This document shows, in pieces, positions 53,682 to 61,784 of a stretch of 64,000 bases of DNA. Within the stretch, counting starts at the first letter, position 1, and each line of letters begins with the position of its first letter. This DNA is from Chryseobacterium viscerum (GTDB lineage Bacteria > Bacteroidota > Bacteroidia > Flavobacteriales > Weeksellaceae): the NCBI RefSeq assembly GCF_002899945.2, contig NZ_PPEG02000001.1, forward strand, positions 248,001 through 312,000. Direction: 5' to 3'. The notes under the pieces are model-generated. The model saw nothing but the letters and a program-made list of their open reading frames with translations. It ran no database searches and was not told the origin of the DNA. The position numbers and the translations under genes are program-made.

Positions 53682-55520
53682 ATGAACCAATATATTAAAA
53701 TACTCAAGTTCGCAAAACCTCACCAAAAATACATCTACGGAAGTTTGTTTTTCAACCTTATGTACTCTGTTTTTCAGATTGCTTCCTTAGGAACTATTCT
53801 ACCTGTTTTGGGAATGCTTTTCGGAACCATTGAGTCTAAGAAATACAGCAAAGCTCCTGTTTATTCGGGAGAAATTTTAGATTTTTTCTCTTATGCAAAA
53901 GAATATGCCAATTATTATGTTCAGAGTTTAGTAACGGAGCATGGTGCACTGAACGTGTTGGCTTGGCTTTGTGTGATAACAGCTTTTATGTTTTTACTGA
54001 GAAACCTTTTCAGATATTTAGGTTCATTTTTATTGATCAATTATCGTGTAGGTGTTACTAAAGACCTCCGTGGAGCGATGTACAGAAAGATTCTTGCTTT
54101 GCCTGTTTCCTTTTTTACAGAAAGCAGAAAGGGAGATCTGATGTCTCGTATGTCAAATGATGTGGGTGAAGTTGAAGGTAATATTTTGGGAAGTTTAGTT
54201 GAATTAATCAATGCCCCTTTTATGCTGATCAGCACACTGGTGACTCTTTTCTTTTTAAGTACAGAAATGACTCTTTTCTCACTTCTAGTATTGCCTGTAA
54301 TGGGAACAATGATTGCTTTAATAGGAAAAAGCCTGAAAAAAGACTCTCACCAAGCTCAAAATGAGATGGGAAATATTTTCTCGATTGTAGATGAAACATT
54401 AAAATCTACAAAGGTGATTAAGATTTTCAGTGCAGAAAAAATAATGGACAACCGTTTTATGCAGTCTATGCAGAAATGGATTAACAGCTCTATAAGTTTA
54501 GGAAGAAAAAAGGAATTGGCATCTCCAATGAGCGAATTTTTAGGTTCAGTTACTTTCTTGATTATCGCTTGGTACGGTGGAAAACAAATCATAGTAGAAC
54601 AAAGTATTTCCCCTGCGGATTTCTTGGTTTTCCTGGGTATTTTCTTCCAGATTTTACCTCCTGTGAAAAGTTTGTCTCAGTCCATTTCGAATGTGCAGAA
54701 GGGAGAGGCTTCTCTTGAAAGAGTTCTGGCAATTCTTGATGCTGATGTAAAAATTGACGAAATAGAAAATCCTGTTTCTATCTCAACATTAAATAGTTCA
54801 ATCGAGTTTAATAATATTGGCTTTTTCTACGATAAAGATCATACGATTCTTAAAAACTTCTCACTTTCTATTCCAAAAGGAAAAACCGTTGCTCTTGTTG
54901 GGCAAAGTGGAAGCGGGAAAACTACAATTGCCAATCTTTTAGCAAGATTCTACGATGTTTCTGAAGGAGAAATCCTGATTGACGGGACCAATATTAAAAA
55001 TTTAAAATTACAGGAATATCGCAAGCTTTTAGGTATGGTAACGCAGGAATCTGTATTATTCAATGATTCCGTTTACAATAATATCCTGATGGGTAAACCT
55101 GATGCTACAAAAGAAGAAGTGATTGCTGCCGCAAAAATTGCCAATGCAGATGCATTTATCACAAGACTTCCTGAAGGATATGATTCCAATATCGGAGATG
55201 ATGGCGGAAAGCTTTCCGGAGGTCAGAAACAAAGGGTTTCTATTGCCAGAGCAGTATTGAAAAACCCACCCATTATGATCCTGGATGAAGCAACTTCTGC
55301 CCTGGATACAGAATCTGAAAGATTTGTACAGGATGCACTGGAGAAAATGATGGAAAACAGAACTTCTTTAGTTATTGCCCACCGTCTTTCCACCATTCAG
55401 AAAGCAGACTGGATCGTAGTGATGGAAAAAGGTGATATTGTAGAACAAGGAACTCATCATGACCTGATTGCTAAAAAAGGAATGTATAACAAGCTTGTTG
55501 AACTTCAAAACTTTGACTAA
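53682..55520 (+). CDS. ABC exporter, permease fused to ATPase (MsbA-like)
   Basis: This 612-aa half-transporter has a six-helix membrane domain (residues ~20-330) and an ATPase domain with Walker A VGQSGSGKTTIANLL near 410. The signature LSGGQKQRVSIARA is near 512 and Walker B PIMILDEATSALD near 532. It would act as a homodimer in the inner membrane. MsbA-type lipid or lipopolysaccharide flipping is the usual annotation in flavobacteria; drug export is an alternative. The DUF1801 gene follows 19 nt later. Confidence 0.93.
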   Translation: MNQYIKILKFAKPHQKYIYGSLFFNLMYSVFQIASLGTILPVLGMLFGTIESKKYSKAPVYSGEILDFFSYAKEYANYYVQSLVTEHGALNVLAWLCVITAFMFLLRNLFRYLGSFLLINYRVGVTKDLRGAMYRKILALPVSFFTESRKGDLMSRMSNDVGEVEGNILGSLVELINAPFMLISTLVTLFFLSTEMTLFSLLVLPVMGTMIALIGKSLKKDSHQAQNEMGNIFSIVDETLKSTKVIKIFSAEKIMDNRFMQSMQKWINSSISLGRKKELASPMSEFLGSVTFLIIAWYGGKQIIVEQSISPADFLVFLGIFFQILPPVKSLSQSISNVQKGEASLERVLAILDADVKIDEIENPVSISTLNSSIEFNNIGFFYDKDHTILKNFSLSIPKGKTVALVGQSGSGKTTIANLLARFYDVSEGEILIDGTNIKNLKLQEYRKLLGMVTQESVLFNDSVYNNILMGKPDATKEEVIAAAKIANADAFITRLPEGYDSNIGDDGGKLSGGQKQRVSIARAVLKNPPIMILDEATSALDTESERFVQDALEKMMENRTSLVIAHRLSTIQKADWIVVMEKGDIVEQGTHHDLIAKKGMYNKLVELQNFD

Positions 55521-55539
55521 TTTTTTAATTTAATTAAAA

Positions 55540-55887
55540 ATGAACCCTATACAAGAGTATTTCTACAGAATTAAAGAACCTGAAAGAAGTACTCTTTTAT
55601 TTTTACGCGATACGATCTTAGCTGCAGATCCTGAAAATATTACAGAGACCTTTAGCTTTGGGCTTCCGTTTATCAAATACAAAAAGAAAATGCTGTGCTA
55701 TTTCTACTACAGCAAAAAGTACGAAAAACATTATCTGAGTTTTTATCATGGTGACAGACTGGATTACCCGGAACTGATCCAGGATGGAAGAAAGAAGTTT
55801 AAAATCCTTCTCATTGATATGGAAGAAGATCTTCCTGTAGAGTTTATATTAAAGCTGACAGAGGAGATTAAAAGATATATAAAATAA
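55540..55887 (+). CDS. DUF1801 domain protein
   Basis: This is a 115-aa cytoplasmic protein. PERSTLLFLRDTILAADPENITETFSFGLPFIKYKKKMLCYFYYSKKYEKHYLSFYHG fits DUF1801 (YdhG-like), a small alpha-beta fold of unknown role. It is co-transcribed with the ABC exporter by spacing. Confidence 0.85.
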   Translation: MNPIQEYFYRIKEPERSTLLFLRDTILAADPENITETFSFGLPFIKYKKKMLCYFYYSKKYEKHYLSFYHGDRLDYPELIQDGRKKFKILLIDMEEDLPVEFILKLTEEIKRYIK

Positions 55888-55891
55888 AAAA

Positions 55892-55918
55892 CTCCGGTAC
55901 GAATAATCGTACCGGAGC
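55892..55918. terminator. terminator between convergent genes
   Basis: CTCCGGTACGA / TCGTACCGGAG perfect stem with an A-rich left flank. It ends the DUF1801 gene and, in reverse, the 603-aa protein gene. Confidence 0.8.
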
Positions 55919-55937
55919 CTTCTTTAAAAACCCTTTA

Positions 55938-57749
55938 TCATTTTGTGTTTATTCCACTGAATTCTGCCTTTTTAATCGCCCAGGCAAGAGCGTTGGCGTA
56001 GAATATTGAATTGTATACATTCATTTCATAAGCTGCAACGCCGTTTCCATAATTTGGTTTTGCGATTGGCTTATAGTTCGTATCTGCATAGAATGGGCAT
56101 ATCGTATCTGAGGTATTTGGAGAAGCCACTGTTCCACACTGAGAGTTGAATCCACCATCTCCTACCCAGATGAAGTTTAGCGTATTATGCTTAAATGCTG
56201 TTACACGACCTACTGTTCCTGATGGTGCAGCCGTAGAGATATTTGTATCTCCTGAATATACTGTAATTTCACTTGAAGGCAGCCCTGTTGCATACGTAGT
56301 AGCAGAAGCATCTTCTCCCCATTGCAATCCTCTTATATCTCCAAAAGGACCATTCAGGATTTCATCATTGGTCATTGGCAGTTTATAAATAGCTCCTGCA
56401 CTGTTTACACTTCCCGTGTTTACAGATCCGTCAAAAACATTTCTGAACAGATTCTGCATTCCACCATTGCTTTCAGAATATGCAACGATGACACCTCCTT
56501 TTGCCAGATAATTTCTTAGTACCTGTGCTTCTGCAGCATTCATACCCCATGCATATCCTATTACAATAATATCTACAGGATTGGCTCCGGTTGTCCAGGT
56601 CGTTAGCTGTGCAGCACTCGGACTGTCTGTACCGTCAATAATCTGATCCCATCCTTCATATTTTACAGTACTGTTGGCCAATGTTCCAAAATTAGCAGCA
56701 GCTTTAGTTACCATACCTGATGGAGATGTTCCTGATACATTATATCCACAACCGTTTGCTCCCGTTCCAATAGTTAAAAGTTTTTTCTTTGGAACAACTA
56801 CAATCACATTTACAGAACATGTTGTAGATACTCCTCCCTGACTGTCAGAGGTAATGGTCATTGTTTTCACTGTTGTGGAAGTAGGCATTCCCGTTCCTTG
56901 CAGCGTAACATTCTGGTTTCCTGTAGCAGTAAATGTTCCAGACCCGCTGAAAGAAATTCCATCAACACTATTGGTGGTAATGGTATAACTTCCCAATGTT
57001 GCCACATTCACGGGCAAAGTAATTGTATTGGAAGCTGCAAGAGCTGTCCCTACTTTGTATACCCCATTTACCGTTGCACTTCCACAGCTCATCGTATAGG
57101 TTCCTGCAGGACTTAGTACCGTGATAGAGATCGCTGGAGTACAAGTAACAGCCGTTCCATTGGCTTCTAGTGACACATTATCGATCTGGATATTCTGAGG
57201 AGCTCCCTGACCCGGAATCTGTATTGTTTGTGCTCCGGTATTAAGAAATACTCCGGTTCCATAAAAGTTATATCCGTTGGTAGTAGTTCCTGAAATGGTA
57301 TAATTACCCGGTTTTGTAACATTCACAGCGATGCTCAGGTAGTTCGAATTGGTAAGTTCTTTCCCTTTTACATAGCTTCCCATTGCTTTAGATGTGGAAC
57401 AGTCTATTGTAAAAACCGATTTTCCCATCTGTCCGCAGACACTTTTCCATTCGTTATCTGCAAGACTCCAGTAATTAAAACAATCTTCTGTGGTATTGTA
57501 AATTGTCAAACCATCATCTTTGGATTGGTTGATTACAATGGCGTTTCGTTGTGCTTCAGTAAGCCTTGGAATAAGAATTCCTTTGTTATTATTTGCTGAG
57601 ACAACATCCAAAACGGAATTAGCATTAGGGGTAGTAGTATTAATCCCTACTGCACCATTATTGGCCTGTGAATAAGATTTCCCAAAAACAAAGAGCATTG
57701 CGAATAACAATACTTTCATTGAGGGCATCGTAAATTTTGTTTCCATCAT
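55938..57749 (-). CDS. large exported surface protein with two Ig-like repeats and a ThuA/amidotransferase-like domain
   Basis: This is a 603-aa protein. The signal segment MKVLLFAMLFVFGKSYSQ begins at an inner Met (57719); 57749 is the longest start. The mature start GAVGINTTTPNANSVLDV and LIPRLTEAQRNAI mark the flavobacterial tail-fibre-like N-terminus. Two ~100-aa repeats follow (FTIDCSTSKAMGSYVKG... and TMSCGSATVNGVYKVG...), each ending in a Gly-rich strand (FYGTGVF and FSGSGTF). Residues ~325-600 form an alpha-beta domain (DIIVIGYAWGMNAAEAQVLRNYLAKGGVIVAY) like ThuA or class I glutamine amidotransferase folds. Function is unknown. It carries operator copy A. Confidence 0.8.
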   Translation of the reverse strand: MMETKFTMPSMKVLLFAMLFVFGKSYSQANNGAVGINTTTPNANSVLDVVSANNNKGILIPRLTEAQRNAIVINQSKDDGLTIYNTTEDCFNYWSLADNEWKSVCGQMGKSVFTIDCSTSKAMGSYVKGKELTNSNYLSIAVNVTKPGNYTISGTTTNGYNFYGTGVFLNTGAQTIQIPGQGAPQNIQIDNVSLEANGTAVTCTPAISITVLSPAGTYTMSCGSATVNGVYKVGTALAASNTITLPVNVATLGSYTITTNSVDGISFSGSGTFTATGNQNVTLQGTGMPTSTTVKTMTITSDSQGGVSTTCSVNVIVVVPKKKLLTIGTGANGCGYNVSGTSPSGMVTKAAANFGTLANSTVKYEGWDQIIDGTDSPSAAQLTTWTTGANPVDIIVIGYAWGMNAAEAQVLRNYLAKGGVIVAYSESNGGMQNLFRNVFDGSVNTGSVNSAGAIYKLPMTNDEILNGPFGDIRGLQWGEDASATTYATGLPSSEITVYSGDTNISTAAPSGTVGRVTAFKHNTLNFIWVGDGGFNSQCGTVASPNTSDTICPFYADTNYKPIAKPNYGNGVAAYEMNVYNSIFYANALAWAIKKAEFSGINTK

Positions 57750-57811
57750 TTATAAATTATAATTGTTTTTGTTTAATGATTAAAATTTTCAACTAAGTCA
57801 TTTAACCGTTA

Positions 57812-57839
57812 CAAAATTATCACCCTCAGACAATTACAA
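57812..57839 (-). promoter_or_regulatory. promoter of the 603-aa surface protein gene
   Basis: On the minus strand, TTG at 57839-57837, 17 nt, then TAATTTTG at 57819-57812. The 32-bp motif begins 32 nt upstream of the -7 box. Confidence 0.6.
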
Positions 57840-57851
57840 ATTAATTCCAGC

Positions 57852-57883
57852 TACGTAATACTACTCACGCGTAATAAAACTCA
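57852..57883 (-). promoter_or_regulatory. shared 32-bp motif, copy A
   Basis: This is a candidate operator. The plus-strand core is CTACTCACGCGTAATAAAAC, followed by TCA; the left end is TACGTAATA. It agrees with copy C at 28 of 32 positions and with copy B at 25. Read on the minus strand it contains two TATTACG heptamers 16 nt apart. Confidence 0.7.
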
Positions 57884-57956
57884 CAAAATTTCAATAGTTC
57901 ATCTCTTTCAAAAGGACAAATCAAAAAGTGAACGATCAAAAATGCACAGTATTCTT

Positions 57957-58277
57957 TCATATTTTAAAAATAGCTTTCCATTTGGTAATCGTATTCCGGC
58001 TTATTTTAAAATGATTGCTAATCTGAAGATTATTAAGTTTATTATTTTTCTGATAACTAAGAATTTTCAAAATAGATTCTTCATCATAAGACCGAAGTCT
58101 TTGATTGTTAAATCCAACGTCATATCCCGGTTCTCCAAAAACCAATTGATTAAAATTCAGAACATCTATGGCCGAATGCAATCTTTCCAACCGATGCTTA
58201 ATGGTGTTATCAATTAATTTTTCAGGAAACTTTTCCTTAAGAATATCAGTATAAATCTGTTTGTAATCAGGAGTCAT
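57957..58277 (-). CDS. small helix-turn-helix protein (second of a pair)
   Basis: This is a 106-aa protein. The C-terminal half (SYDEESILKILSYQKNNKLNNLQISNHFKISRNTITKWKAIF) is a helix-turn-helix with the recognition helix at SRNTITKWK. The N-terminal half is helical, without a known domain. It starts 1 nt after the stop of the preceding gene, so the two are translated together. I recall similar pairs being multi-copy in Chryseobacterium, sometimes labelled transposase-like, but no catalytic domain or inverted repeats are visible. A regulator is the best guess. Confidence 0.75.
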   Translation of the reverse strand: MTPDYKQIYTDILKEKFPEKLIDNTIKHRLERLHSAIDVLNFNQLVFGEPGYDVGFNNQRLRSYDEESILKILSYQKNNKLNNLQISNHFKISRNTITKWKAIFKI

Positions 58278-58278
58278 A

Positions 58279-58692
58279 TTATTTTTTTTTCATCCATTTA
58301 TAGAGGGTTGTTTTGGGAATATTATACCTTAAAACCACCTCATTTGCTGTCATCACTCCACTTTCTATTTTCTCAAGTATAAAATCCTTTACTTCTTGTG
58401 TATAGATATTTTTCCTAAAAACCATCGTACTTTTCTTTTGACTATCCCTATTATCCATTTTTGACTGGGGAGCATACAAAATCAGATGCCCGGAATAAAA
58501 TCTAAAGAAATCGAATTTTAAAAGCTTACTCCACTTCAACAAAACATCTGTATCAATGCTCTGCTCATGATACATCTTTTCTATATCATCTTCTGTCTTG
58601 TCTAAAAATCTTGAGATTCTTTCTATTGGAATCTGATATTCTTCCACTTTGGACCTGATCAGACTTCCAATATGAATGTTCTTAATATTCAT
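58279..58692 (-). CDS. small protein with two helix-turn-helix regions (first of a pair)
   Basis: This is a 137-aa protein. The frame opens with TTG at 58722; the ATG at 58692 (MNIKNIHIGSLIRSKVEE) fits better. The N-terminal part (IPIERISRFLDKTEDDIEKMYHEQSIDTDVLLKWSKLLKFD) looks like an XRE-type HTH. The C-terminal part (VMTANEVVLRYNIPKTTLYKWMKKK) is a second HTH of the transposase/Hin type. No nuclease domain is present. It forms an operon with the next gene and carries operator copy B upstream. It is probably a DNA-binding regulator. Confidence 0.78.
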   Translation of the reverse strand: MNIKNIHIGSLIRSKVEEYQIPIERISRFLDKTEDDIEKMYHEQSIDTDVLLKWSKLLKFDFFRFYSGHLILYAPQSKMDNRDSQKKSTMVFRKNIYTQEVKDFILEKIESGVMTANEVVLRYNIPKTTLYKWMKKK

Positions 58693-58749
58693 CGAAATAT
58701 ATTTAGGTAAAAATATTGACAATAAATACTATCAGACATTACTCAACAT

Positions 58750-58781
58750 TACTTAATGCTACGCATAAGTAGTAAAACTCA
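58750..58781 (-). promoter_or_regulatory. shared 32-bp motif, copy B
   Basis: The plus-strand core is CTACGCATAAGTAGTAAAAC, then TCA; the left end is TACTTAATG. It lies 57 nt upstream of the ATG at 58692. A weak -7 (TATTTTTA, 58715-58708) is 34 nt away. Just left of it is a direct repeat CATTACT with a 10-nt period. Confidence 0.6.
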
Positions 58782-58794
58782 GTATTGTGGATAT

Positions 58795-59787
58795 TTAAAT
58801 TTTAATAAGAAAGCTGTTGATGTTTATTTCGGAAGAAATATTCAGTTTTTTTCGTATCCTGTATTTTTTACTTTCTACAGCACGAATGCTGTTATTGGTA
58901 CATTGTGCAATTTTTTTGGTATCAAAATCAAGTTTCATCAAAGCACAGAAATAGAGCTCAGAATGAATAAGATTAGGGTTTATTTTTAAAATACCCGGAA
59001 TAAAAAGAGGGAAAAATACCTGAAATTTCTCAAAAAATACCGGAGAATTGGTTTCTGCCAAACTTAAAATCTCCTGAACATTTTCTTCTGAAAGATGATT
59101 GATCAGCATCTGGTGTTTCATCAATTCTGTATTTGTTTTCACCAGATCTTTAATTGTAGAGTCTTTCACTTGTGTATCGGTAATGAGCCCATGAATCAAC
59201 TGGTCTTTCTGGGTAATAAAAACAATATCCATCAGAAAAGAAGCGATGGAGAATAAAATATTCAACAACCTTATTGTTTTAAAATCCTCTTTTTCTATAA
59301 ATCTGCTTTTAGGCAGGAAATCAAAATCAAAATACAGACATACAATAAAATTAATGCAGATCATGAAAGTAATGAAAAAGATAGAAAAAGAATCTTTTTT
59401 ATAATTTAAAAAGAAGGGAATAGCAAACAACAGACAAAAATAAAAATATTCTACTCCTGCATTTTTGTAAGTATAAATATTAAAAAAGCTGACTATAAAA
59501 GTAAGCAGAACAAATACAGAAATAATACTGCTCTTTAAAACCTTTCCGAATCGCTGTATTTTTCCTTTTATAGACATCAAAAGCAACCAGAAAAATGTGA
59601 TCACGGTAAGAAATGTGGAAACCAGCATATCTCCAAAAAAGATAATAATGAAAATAGAATAGAATAAAAATATGAGGAATAGTAATAGTAAATACCGGTT
59701 GATAAGACTCACATAACTGCGCTCGAAATCATTATCTAATTTCTCCGTTTCGTTGTTGATCACTTTAAAGAAAAACTTATAAATCAT
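58795..59787 (-). CDS. membrane-anchored LuxR-type regulator
   Basis: This is a 330-aa protein. Six hydrophobic helices fill about residues 28-205. A helical linker follows (DTQVKDSTIKDLVKTNTELMKHQMLINHLSEENVQEIL). The C-terminal 60 residues form a LuxR-like HTH (SELYFCALMKLDFDTKKIAQCTNNSIRAVESKKYRIRKKLNI). No receiver or kinase domain is present, so this appears to be a one-component sensor that stays in the membrane. Its stop is 14 nt from motif B. It is a good candidate to control the three motif-bearing units; this is inference. Confidence 0.82.
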   Translation of the reverse strand: MIYKFFFKVINNETEKLDNDFERSYVSLINRYLLLLFLIFLFYSIFIIIFFGDMLVSTFLTVITFFWLLLMSIKGKIQRFGKVLKSSIISVFVLLTFIVSFFNIYTYKNAGVEYFYFCLLFAIPFFLNYKKDSFSIFFITFMICINFIVCLYFDFDFLPKSRFIEKEDFKTIRLLNILFSIASFLMDIVFITQKDQLIHGLITDTQVKDSTIKDLVKTNTELMKHQMLINHLSEENVQEILSLAETNSPVFFEKFQVFFPLFIPGILKINPNLIHSELYFCALMKLDFDTKKIAQCTNNSIRAVESKKYRIRKKLNISSEININSFLIKI

Positions 59788-59951
59788 CTGGTTGTTTTTT
59801 TTATACTCTCACAAGCTTAAGTTGGTATTTGTACTCCTGAAAGCAAAAATTCCCCCATATTAAAAGCTTCTTATGCAAATAAAAACCTACAAAACGAAAT
59901 ATGTCAGTCTTTTTTCAGCATTAAAAGGATATGATCAAGGTGTTTTTCTAG

Positions 59952-60023
59952 TTACAATTTACTAAAATTCAATATTAAAATTATCAAATAAAATACCATT
60001 TTTGATAAAAATTTAATAAGCAT
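59952..60023 (-). CDS. possible 23-aa hydrophobic leader peptide
   Basis: A short frame (MLIKFLSKMVFYLIILILNF..) lies about 40 nt downstream of the -7 box of operator copy C, in the long leader of the LuxR-type gene. It would be a single membrane helix. It may be chance in AT-rich DNA. It has no family. Confidence 0.2.
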   Translation of the reverse strand: MLIKFLSKMVFYLIILILNFSKL

Positions 60024-60068
60024 TTACCTCACATCACTTAAAAAGCATGAGCTTGTGTTTTTAAGCTG

Positions 60069-60076
60069 CAAAATTA
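60069..60076 (-). promoter_or_regulatory. -7 box of the LuxR-type regulator transcript
   Basis: TAATTTTG on the minus strand, identical to that at 57812-57819 and again 32 nt from the shared motif. It would give a leader of about 275 nt. The 439-nt gap 59788-60226 otherwise holds motif C, a psd terminator and the short frame at 59952. Confidence 0.5.
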
Positions 60077-60108
60077 TTAATCCAAACGGAAAAGGATTAC
60101 TCTTTAAA

Positions 60109-60140
60109 TACGCAATATTACTCATGCGTAATGAAACTCA
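60109..60140 (-). promoter_or_regulatory. shared 32-bp motif, copy C
   Basis: The plus-strand core TTACTCATGCGTAATGAAAC is followed by TCA; the left end is TACGCAATA. The inner TTACTCATGCGTAA is a near-perfect palindrome. Confidence 0.7.
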
Positions 60141-60173
60141 AAACGCTCAAATTAGCCTTCAATTCATCAAATA

Positions 60174-60203
60174 AAAAAAGAGAGCTCTAAGGCTCTCTTT
60201 TTT
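60174..60203 (-). terminator. psd terminator
   Basis: AAAAAGAGAGC / GCTCTCTTTTT stem with a TCTAAG loop, 24 nt after the psd stop. Confidence 0.9.
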
Positions 60204-60226
60204 ATCTTTATATCAAAATAAGAATT

Positions 60227-60883
60227 TTAATTTTCTTTCAGTTTGGCAATTACATCCAAACCTCCTTTTGTAATATCTCCGATCTTACAGATAATTTCTG
60301 TATCCAAAGGAAGGAATACATCCATTCTGGAACCGAATTTGATAAATCCGAACTCATGTCCCGCTTTTGCTTTATCGCCTTCATTACAGTAGAAAACAAT
60401 CCTTCTGGCCACGTATCCGGCAATCTGTCTGAAAACTACTTTATGGTTGGTTAACGTTTGTACCGCCATAGTAGTTCTTTCGTTTTCCGTAGAAGACTTT
60501 TCGTGCCATGCTACCAGATATTTTCCAGGGTGGTACTTTTTGTAAATCACTTCTCCTGAAACAGGATATCTACAGATGTGTACATTCAATGGAGACATAA
60601 AAATAGAAACCTGAATTGCTTTCCCTTTTATAAACTCATCTTCTTCCACTTCTTTGATCATTACTACTTTTCCGTCTACCGGAGCTATCACGTTTTCTCG
60701 GTGATCCAAAACATTACGATCCGGAACTCTGAAAAACCAGAAAACTAAACTGTAAATAACCAACAAAGGTAAAATGATCAACAGGGACCACATTTTAAGG
60801 AAATAAATAGCCAAAACCCCCAGAATGATAAAAAGCAGGGTCGCTACGGTAATTGTTCCTTTTGATTCTCTATGTAATTTCAT
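60227..60883 (-). CDS. psd: phosphatidylserine decarboxylase (short, archaeal type)
   Basis: This enzyme makes phosphatidylethanolamine from phosphatidylserine. The 218-aa proenzyme has two N-terminal TM segments (residues ~12-50) and VSIFMSPLNVHICRYPVSG. The self-cleavage site is in FIKFGSRMD, where the Ser becomes the pyruvoyl group. It starts 4 nt after cdsA, consistent with one lipid-synthesis operon. Confidence 0.95.
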   Translation of the reverse strand: MKLHRESKGTITVATLLFIILGVLAIYFLKMWSLLIILPLLVIYSLVFWFFRVPDRNVLDHRENVIAPVDGKVVMIKEVEEDEFIKGKAIQVSIFMSPLNVHICRYPVSGEVIYKKYHPGKYLVAWHEKSSTENERTTMAVQTLTNHKVVFRQIAGYVARRIVFYCNEGDKAKAGHEFGFIKFGSRMDVFLPLDTEIICKIGDITKGGLDVIAKLKEN

Positions 60884-60887
60884 GAGA

Positions 60888-61760
60888 CTAAATAAATTTT
60901 TCTAAAATAAAGTACAAATATACGACAGGAACGCAGATAATAAAACTATCCAGTCTATCTAAAACTCCTCCATGTCCTGGAATGATGTTTCCACTGTCTT
61001 TCACACCGAAATTTCTTTTCAATTGGCTTTCTACCAAATCCCCTAACGGAGCAAAGGCAGCAACCAAAAATCCTACGATCATCCAATTTCCTCTTAACTC
61101 TGGCTGATAATGTTCAATAAAGTACGATAGAACCAGTGTCAAGACAACACCGCCTGCATATCCTTCCCAAGTTTTTTTAGGGGAGATTTTAGGGGCCATT
61201 TTATGCTTACCAAAGAACTTTCCTACCAAATAAGCAAAGGTATCACTGCTCCAAATCAGGACAAACAGGAAAAGAACCTCTAATGAGAAATTTTCATTAT
61301 AGCTGGAGAACTTTGGCAGTCCTAGTGCAAAACTGAATGGAAGCGCTACGTAAATAACGGTAAAAATCAGTTTCCCGCTATCGAAGTATAATTCGTTGGG
61401 ATATTTGAATAAAGTAACCACAGCTATTCCAATAAGGGCCAGGGCTAATATTTCGCTAAGTCTGAAATCGAAAAAGAAATCATGATTAAAATATCTTTTG
61501 GAAAAAATATAGAATATAAAAATGACCAGTGGGAATACAACCCATTTTTCATAGCCATTCCCAAACTTCATGATTTTGACGCATTCCCAGGTTCCCACCA
61601 CCAGCAACAAACTTATTAATCCATAATAAAGATACTGCTGTTTGATAAGTCCGGGTGCAATGCTGTTCAGCAGTTCTGCTCCCAGCGGCGTTGAGCAAAG
61701 AATAATGACGGCTATATAGACGATACCTGATACGGTTCTTTGAATGAGATTTTTATCCAA
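60888..61760 (-). CDS. cdsA: phosphatidate cytidylyltransferase
   Basis: CdsA makes CDP-diacylglycerol, the precursor of all phospholipids. The 290-aa membrane protein has about eight TM segments and the full signature at the C-terminal end (SQLKRNFGVKDSGNIIPGHGG, then VLDRLDS) with the conserved Lys-Asp and Asp-Arg-x-Asp residues. It lies 24 nt after the LUD gene and 4 nt before psd. Confidence 0.96.
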   Translation of the reverse strand: MDKNLIQRTVSGIVYIAVIILCSTPLGAELLNSIAPGLIKQQYLYYGLISLLLVVGTWECVKIMKFGNGYEKWVVFPLVIFIFYIFSKRYFNHDFFFDFRLSEILALALIGIAVVTLFKYPNELYFDSGKLIFTVIYVALPFSFALGLPKFSSYNENFSLEVLFLFVLIWSSDTFAYLVGKFFGKHKMAPKISPKKTWEGYAGGVVLTLVLSYFIEHYQPELRGNWMIVGFLVAAFAPLGDLVESQLKRNFGVKDSGNIIPGHGGVLDRLDSFIICVPVVYLYFILEKFI

Positions 61761-61784
61761 AATTTAAAATTTAGAAGTGGTTGC

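Noticed and set aside
57957..58692. HTH pair as an insertion sequence
   Set aside because: No DDE or other catalytic domain, no terminal inverted repeats and no target duplication were seen. The shared upstream motif fits regulators better.
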